Shown here piece by piece: positions 15,811-19,738 of a stretch of 19,738 nucleotides of DNA; the first letter of the stretch is position 1; every line of letters begins with the position of its first letter. Location: contig NZ_DASSKM010000017.1 of assembly GCF_035690525.1 (NCBI RefSeq), positions 1 to 19,738 on the forward strand. The letters are read 5' to 3'. The notes under the pieces are model-generated. The model saw only the letters and a list, made by a program, of their open reading frames with translations, did not search any database and had not been told where the DNA came from. The DNA comes from Salinisphaera sp035690525. GTDB taxonomy: Bacteria > Pseudomonadota > Gammaproteobacteria > Nevskiales > Salinisphaeraceae. The position numbers were made by a program, and so were the translations under genes.

Positions 15811-17074
15811 GCAGGTCGTAGCCGGTATAGACCTGACGCGGCCGCGCGATACGCATATTCGGATCGGTCATCATCTCGGACCAATGCGCGGCCCAGCCGA
15901 CGGTGCGGGCGATCGCGAACATCGGCGTGAACATATTGATCGGGATGCCCAGCGCCTGATAGATGATGCCGGAGTAGAAATCGACGTTCGGATACAGCTT
16001 GCGCTCGACGAAGTAGTCGTCCTCCAGCGCCACGCGCTCGAGTTCCAGGGCCAGTTCGAACAGCTTGTTGTTCTGCATGCCGTAGTGCTCGAGCACCTGA
16101 TGACAATAGCCGCGGATGACCCGGGCTCTAGGGTCGAAATTCTTGTAGACCCGATGGCCGAAGCCCATCAGCTTGAACGGATCGTTCTTGTCCTTGGCCT
16201 TGTTCAGATACTTGGGAACCTGCGAGGCGTCGCCGATCTCGGCCAGCATGTTGAGTACCGCCTCGTTGGCGCCGCCGTGCGCGGGGCCCCAGAGCGCGGC
16301 GATGCCGGTCGAGATCGCGGCATAAGGGTTGGCGCCGGTGGAGCCGGCCATGCGCACCGTGGAGGTCGATGCATTCTGCTCGTGGTCGGCGTGCAGGATA
16401 AACAGCACGTCCAGCGCCCGGGCCGCCACCGGATCGAATTCGTATTCCTCGGCGGGCACCGCGAACATCATGCGCAGCAGGTTCGAGGCGTAGTCGAGGT
16501 GGTTCTTCGGGCCGATCTTGGGCTGGCCGATCGAATGCTTGTAGGCCGCGGCCGCGATGGTCGGCATCTTGGCGATCATGCGGTGCGCGAAGATCTCGCG
16601 ATGCTCGGGATCGCGGATATCGGTGTTGTCGTGATAAAAGGCCGACAGCGAGCCCACGATGCCGGTGAGAATGGCCATCGGGTGGGCGTCGTAATGAAAA
16701 CCGTCGTAGAACTTGACCAGCGACTGATTGAGCATCGTGTGATGTGTGATCGAGTCGCGGAAAGCGTCCATTTGCTGCTGGCTCGGCAGTTCGCCGTTCA
16801 ACAGCAGATAGCACACCTCGAGATAGCTCGATTTGTCGGCGAGCTCTTCGACCGAATAGCCGCGATACATCAGCCGGCCGTTCTCGCCGTCGATGAACGT
16901 GATATCGGAATCGCAGGAACAGGTCGCGGTAAACGCGGGATCGTAGGTGAATACGCCCTGGCTCTGGTTCAAGCCGCGCACATCGACGCCCGGCGTGCCC
17001 AGGGTTCCTTCGACCAGGGGCAACTCGGTCGTCTGACTCTCGTCGTCGTTTGTCAGTTTGTACGTGTTGGCCAT
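15782..17074 (-). CDS. gltA: Citrate synthase, type II
   Basis: Condenses acetyl-CoA and oxaloacetate to citrate at the entry of the TCA cycle. 430 residues, close to E. coli GltA (427). Catalytic residues present: His266 in LWGPAHGGANEA, His307 in MGFGHRVYKNFDPRA, and Asp365 in YPNVDFYSG. The N-terminal beta domain typical of hexameric type II enzymes is present. At the E. coli NADH site, Tyr147, Arg165 and Lys169 are kept, but the Cys206 equivalent is Ala208 and the Arg109 equivalent is His111. The ATG at 17074 has a good ribosome site (GGGAG) and matches the family start; the frame is open upstream into maeB. It lies 32 bp after maeB and overlaps pqiA by 29 bp. Confidence 0.97.
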   Translation of the reverse strand: MANTYKLTNDDESQTTELPLVEGTLGTPGVDVRGLNQSQGVFTYDPAFTATCSCDSDITFIDGENGRLMYRGYSVEELADKSSYLEVCYLLLNGELPSQQQMDAFRDSITHHTMLNQSLVKFYDGFHYDAHPMAILTGIVGSLSAFYHDNTDIRDPEHREIFAHRMIAKMPTIAAAAYKHSIGQPKIGPKNHLDYASNLLRMMFAVPAEEYEFDPVAARALDVLFILHADHEQNASTSTVRMAGSTGANPYAAISTGIAALWGPAHGGANEAVLNMLAEIGDASQVPKYLNKAKDKNDPFKLMGFGHRVYKNFDPRARVIRGYCHQVLEHYGMQNNKLFELALELERVALEDDYFVERKLYPNVDFYSGIIYQALGIPINMFTPMFAIARTVGWAAHWSEMMTDPNMRIARPRQVYTGYDLRDYVDIGKR

Positions 17075-17106
17075 GGTGAGTCTCCCGAAAGTTGCCGCAG
17101 GACGCC

Positions 17107-18378
17107 CTACTGATCGGATACGTCGATCGCGGGCTGCGGATAATGCGAAGGGTATTCGATACGCGCCACACCGGTTGTCATCGCCGCCGCGGCTATCGCC
17201 GGCGGCACGAAATCGATCAGGCGCGGGTCGAACGGGCTCGGCACGATATAGTCCGGCCCGAACGACATCTTGTCCTTGCTGTGGGCTTCCAGCACGGTGT
17301 TGGGCACCGGCCGGCGGGCGAGTTCGCCCATGGCGCGGGCCGCGGCCACGCACATCGGCATATTGATGCGCCGTGCGCGCACATCCAGCGCGCCGCGAAA
17401 GATATAAGGAAATCCGAGCACGTTGTTGATCTGATTCGGATAATCCGAGCGGCCGGTGGCCATGATCAGATCGTTGCGTACCGATTCCGCGTCTTCCGGC
17501 GTAATTTCCGGATTAGGATTGGATAGCGCGAAAACCACCGGTTTAGCCGGCATCGACGCGATCTGCGCCTTGCTGACGGTATCCGGCCCCGAGAGGCCGA
17601 TGAACACATCGGCGACTTCCATCACGTCGTCGAGCGTGCGCTTGTCGGTCCGGGTCGCGAACTTGGCCTTGTATTTTGAAAGATCGTCGCGGCCGTCGTG
17701 GATCACGCCCTTGCTGTCGCACATATAAATGTGGTCCCGGGTCGCGCCCATCTCGATCAACAGATCCATCGAGGCGATGGCGGCGGCCCCGGCGCCCATG
17801 CATACAATTTTCGCGTTGGCGAGCGTCTTGTCCTGCAGTTCCAGCGCGTTGATCAGCCCGGCGCCCACGATGATCGCGGTGCCGTGCTGATCGTCGTGAA
17901 ATACCGGAATATCCAGGCGCTCGATCAGCGCGTTCTCGATCTCGAAGCAGTGGGGGGCGGCGATATCTTCGAGGTTGATGCCGCCGAACGTGGGCGCGAT
18001 ACGGGCCACGGTCTCGATCATCGCCTCGGGCGTGTCGGCATCGACCTCGATATCGAACACATCGATGTCGGCGAATTTCTTGAACAGAACCGCCTTGCCT
18101 TCCATCACCGGCTTGCTGGCCAGCGCCCCGGTGTTGCCCAGACCCAGCACCGCGGTGCCGTTGGAAATCACGGCGACGAGATTGCCCTTGGACGTGTAGC
18201 GGTAGGCGTCTTCCGGATTGTCCCGGATCGCCTTGACCGGCTCGGCCACGCCCGGCGTGTAGGCCAGCGACAACTCGCCGTAGGTCGTGAACGGTTTGGT
18301 GACCGATATGCCCAGCTTGCCCGGCTTGGGGCGGGCGTGATAGTCCAGAGCTTCCTGTTTACGCGAATATTCGGCCAT
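17107..18378 (-). CDS. Malic enzyme, short form without phosphotransacetylase domain
   Basis: Oxidative decarboxylation of malate to pyruvate with NAD or NADP. 423 residues. Seen: catalytic Tyr40 in LSLAYTPGVA, catalytic Lys95 in MEGKAVLF, metal ligands in NLEDIAAPHCFE (Glu137, Asp138) and HDDQHGT (Asp162), the Rossmann loop VCMGAGAAAIAS (about 192-203), and SNPNPEITPEDA. This is the catalytic part of the MaeB group. The C-terminal PTA-like domain that makes E. coli MaeB 759 residues long is absent, with a clean stop just before gltA, as in many short bacterial malic enzymes. Cofactor preference cannot be read with confidence. The ATG at 18378 gives MAEYSRKQEALDYH, the usual start; the ribosome site is weak. 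Confidence 0.94.
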   Translation of the reverse strand: MAEYSRKQEALDYHARPKPGKLGISVTKPFTTYGELSLAYTPGVAEPVKAIRDNPEDAYRYTSKGNLVAVISNGTAVLGLGNTGALASKPVMEGKAVLFKKFADIDVFDIEVDADTPEAMIETVARIAPTFGGINLEDIAAPHCFEIENALIERLDIPVFHDDQHGTAIIVGAGLINALELQDKTLANAKIVCMGAGAAAIASMDLLIEMGATRDHIYMCDSKGVIHDGRDDLSKYKAKFATRTDKRTLDDVMEVADVFIGLSGPDTVSKAQIASMPAKPVVFALSNPNPEITPEDAESVRNDLIMATGRSDYPNQINNVLGFPYIFRGALDVRARRINMPMCVAAARAMGELARRPVPNTVLEAHSKDKMSFGPDYIVPSPFDPRLIDFVPPAIAAAAMTTGVARIEYPSHYPQPAIDVSDQ

Positions 18379-18447
18379 GTAGCCCAATCGGTTGTTCTGC
18401 GGCCTCGCAGGCGTTGCAGCCCGCATGCGCACAGCAAATGACGGTCG

Positions 18448-18476
18448 AGTATAGACGGCCACCCACGCGGCGACCA
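18448..18476 (-). promoter_or_regulatory. Candidate promoter for maeB-gltA-pqiABC
   Basis: On the minus strand, TATACT (18453-18448, 5/6 to the -10 consensus) with a poor -35, TGGTCG (18476-18471), 17-bp spacer. It would start transcription near 18441, about 63 nt before the malic enzyme ATG. It is the only promoter-like element I see in the 127-bp gap after the CPXCG gene. Confidence 0.35.
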
Positions 18477-18500
18477 GCCTCACCGCTCATGCGGTGCGGC
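18477..18500 (-). terminator. Hairpin after the hemW/CPXCG pair
   Basis: GCC-T-CACCGC (18477-18486), loop TCAT, GCGGTG-C-GGC (18491-18500): nine pairs with one mismatch, starting 5 bp after the CPXCG stop. No T-run follows. It probably marks the 3' end of the hemW transcript. Confidence 0.4.
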
Positions 18501-18505
18501 TGAAA

Positions 18506-18694
18506 CTAGGCATTTTCCGGCTCGGCGTCGACATGATCCAGCGCCCCGGCCTGATCGGTCACGACGGTGAGCACGATCGGCTGGCAGCAGACGAAGCAGT
18601 CCTCGACGTAGCGCTGATCGCCGGCGGTGGTATCGACCACGACAGTGATGGTCTCGCCACAATAAGGGCAGACTACGCTGGGTTCGTCAATCAT
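18506..18694 (-). CDS. CPXCG-motif cysteine-rich small protein
   Basis: 62-residue acidic protein with the family signature: C9-P-Y-C12-G-E near the N-terminus, then Y29-V-E-D-C33-x2-C36-C37-x-P-I. The four cysteines of the two CxxC pairs suggest a zinc ribbon; Cys37 is the extra conserved one. Family function is unknown. The ATG at 18694 overlaps the hemW stop by one base (TGATG), so it is translated right after hemW. The same frame is open far upstream inside hemW, but only the segment from this ATG resembles the family. Easily missed because it sits at the end of a longer antisense-like open frame. Confidence 0.9.
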   Translation of the reverse strand: MIDEPSVVCPYCGETITVVVDTTAGDQRYVEDCFVCCQPIVLTVVTDQAGALDHVDAEPENA

Positions 18695-19738
18695 CAAAGC
18701 AGTCCGGCGAGAATAGAGTCGAGAAAATACCAGCCGCGTTCGCTGGCGCGTAGCATTGCCGTGTCGGCCACAACCAGGCCGTCGGCGATCGGCCCGGCCA
18801 AGGCGTCGGTCAGATCGCGCCAGGCGAGCCCGGTACGGGCCTCGTAGTCGGCGCGGGCGATGCCGTCGCGACGGCGTAAACCGTTGAGCAGCGCCTCGAA
18901 CCGGGCGTCGTCGCGCGTCAGGTAGCGGGTTTCGGTCACCGCCGCCGGGGTTCCCGCCGATTGCATGTAGCCGGCTGGCCAGCGCTGACGGGCGCTGCGC
19001 TCGATGATGCCGTCGGCGTGCGTGCGCTTGCCGTGGGCGCCGGCGCCGATTGCCAGATAGTCGCCGAAGCGCCAGTAGTTGTCGTTGTGCCGGCAGGTAT
19101 GATCGCGCGCCCACGCCGATACTTCATATTGGTGGTAACCGGCATCGCGCAGTCGCTCGGCCGCGGCTTCGAACAGATCGGCGATGGCGTCGTCGTCGGG
19201 CCGGGCCGGCGGGCGGCGATAAAACGGCGTGCCGGGTTCCAGCGTGAGCTGGTAATAAGAGACATGGCCCGGATCGCGGGCGAGCAGCGTATCCACGTCA
19301 TTCAGGCCGGAAGCCATCGTCTGGCCGGGCAGCCCGAACATGAGATCGCAGTTCAGGCGCCCGATGCCGGCGGCGCGCACATCGTCGATCGCGGCGAGCG
19401 CTTCGTCTGGCCCGTGGATGCGCCCGAGCGCGGCCAGGCAGCCGGCATCCAGGCTTTGCACGCCCAGCGAAACCCGATTCACGCCGACGGCCGCCAGATC
19501 GGCGAAGTTCGTGCGTTCGCGCGTGCCGGGGTTGGCTTCCAGCGTGATCTCGCAATCGCGGCTCAGGCCCAGCCGGTCGTCGAGCGCCGCCAGAACGCGG
19601 CCGATGGCGTGGGCCGAAAACAGGCTCGGTGTGCCGCCGCCGATGAACACGCTCTCGATCGGGCGTATCTCGTCGGCCGCGGCGAGCGCCCAGTCCGCGA
19701 TCAGCGCGTCGACATAGGCCTTTTCCGGCAGCGCAGCC
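18694..19738 (-). CDS. hemW: HemW heme chaperone / radical SAM protein (5' end outside window)
   Basis: Oxygen-independent coproporphyrinogen oxidase-like protein, now known as the heme chaperone HemW. About 347 codons are visible, frame open to the right edge; the N-terminal part with the CxxxCxxC cluster is missing. Seen: VFIGGGTPSLFS, EITLEANPGT, GVNRVSLGVQSLD, CDLMFGLPGQT, SYYQLTLEPGTPF, and the HemW/HemN hallmark CRHNDNYWRFGDYLAIGAGAHG, followed by the HemN_C domain. The wording of the last motif is typical of HemW rather than true HemN. The stop overlaps the CPXCG start. An internal GTG at 19650 is not the start; coding continues upstream as AALPEKAYVDALIADW. Confidence 0.95.
   Translation of the reverse strand, partial: AALPEKAYVDALIADWALAAADEIRPIESVFIGGGTPSLFSAHAIGRVLAALDDRLGLSRDCEITLEANPGTRERTNFADLAAVGVNRVSLGVQSLDAGCLAALGRIHGPDEALAAIDDVRAAGIGRLNCDLMFGLPGQTMASGLNDVDTLLARDPGHVSYYQLTLEPGTPFYRRPPARPDDDAIADLFEAAAERLRDAGYHQYEVSAWARDHTCRHNDNYWRFGDYLAIGAGAHGKRTHADGIIERSARQRWPAGYMQSAGTPAAVTETRYLTRDDARFEALLNGLRRRDGIARADYEARTGLAWRDLTDALAGPIADGLVVADTAMLRASERGWYFLDSILAGLL

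Noticed and set aside
17107..17109. Possible truncation of the malic enzyme (missing PTA domain)
   Set aside because: No remnant of a PTA domain in any frame; the stop is followed directly by the gltA ribosome site. Short malic enzymes of this length are a normal form.
15749..17113. 454-codon plus-strand frame opposite gltA
   Set aside because: Antisense shadow of a highly conserved citrate synthase; low-complexity His/Asp/Val/Gly composition.
17075..17353. Upstream extension of gltA
   Set aside because: Lies inside the malic enzyme gene and is not part of the citrate synthase family; a good ribosome site precedes the ATG at 17074.
18379..18483. Upstream extension of the malic enzyme
   Set aside because: Family proteins begin near MAEYSRKQEALDYH; the 35 extra codons cover the probable promoter.

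Overview
The window is an ordinary, gene-dense stretch of a GC-rich gammaproteobacterial chromosome. Marker families point there: the rhlB / trxA-rho arrangement is the one known from E. coli, pilMNOPQ divergent from a PBP1A gene is common in Pseudomonas-like gammaproteobacteria, and GltA is a type II enzyme. A deep-branching halophilic or marine lineage such as Salinisphaera would fit, but this is a guess from protein flavour, not a sequence match. I see no mobile element, rRNA, tRNA, CRISPR array or prophage.

Layout. (1) 1-3792, minus strand: type IV pilus assembly operon pilM-N-O-P-Q, with pilQ running off the left edge; every junction is a 4-bp ATGA or GTGA stop/start overlap. (2) 3793-4029: divergent regulatory region with a candidate promoter for each side; the pilM promoter carries a perfect 8+8 inverted repeat in its spacer. 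(3) 4030-7650, plus strand: mrcA/ponA (PBP1A), a conserved protein of unknown function, and a UspA-type stress protein. (4) 7683-9896, minus strand: rhlB followed by cysQ. (5) 9897-10211: a 315-bp divergent intergenic region holding a long rhlB leader with a hairpin/T-run. (6) 10212-12176, plus strand: trxA and rho; Rho carries an unusual Asn/Gly/Arg-rich N-terminal extension of about 90 residues. (7) 12201-18378, minus strand: maeB-type malic enzyme, gltA, pqiA, pqiB, pqiC, packed tightly enough to be one transcription unit. (8) 18506-19738, minus strand: hemW (5' end outside the window) overlapping a small CPXCG-type zinc-ribbon protein.

How the genes work together. PilM-N-O-P form the inner-membrane and periplasmic alignment complex that leads to the PilQ secretin, and PBP1A builds the peptidoglycan this machine crosses. 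RhlB and Rho are both RNA-directed ATPases of mRNA turnover and termination. Malic enzyme and citrate synthase feed and draw on the TCA cycle. PqiABC is an MCE-type lipid transport bridge between the two membranes. HemW is a heme-handling radical SAM family protein.

Nothing here looks like a new multi-gene system. The features most worth following are the low-complexity Rho extension, the maeB-gltA-pqiABC arrangement with its 29-bp gltA/pqiA overlap, the symmetrical element in the pilM promoter, the possible attenuator in the rhlB leader, and the uncharacterised protein between mrcA and uspA. Several long antisense open frames are GC-driven shadows and were left out.
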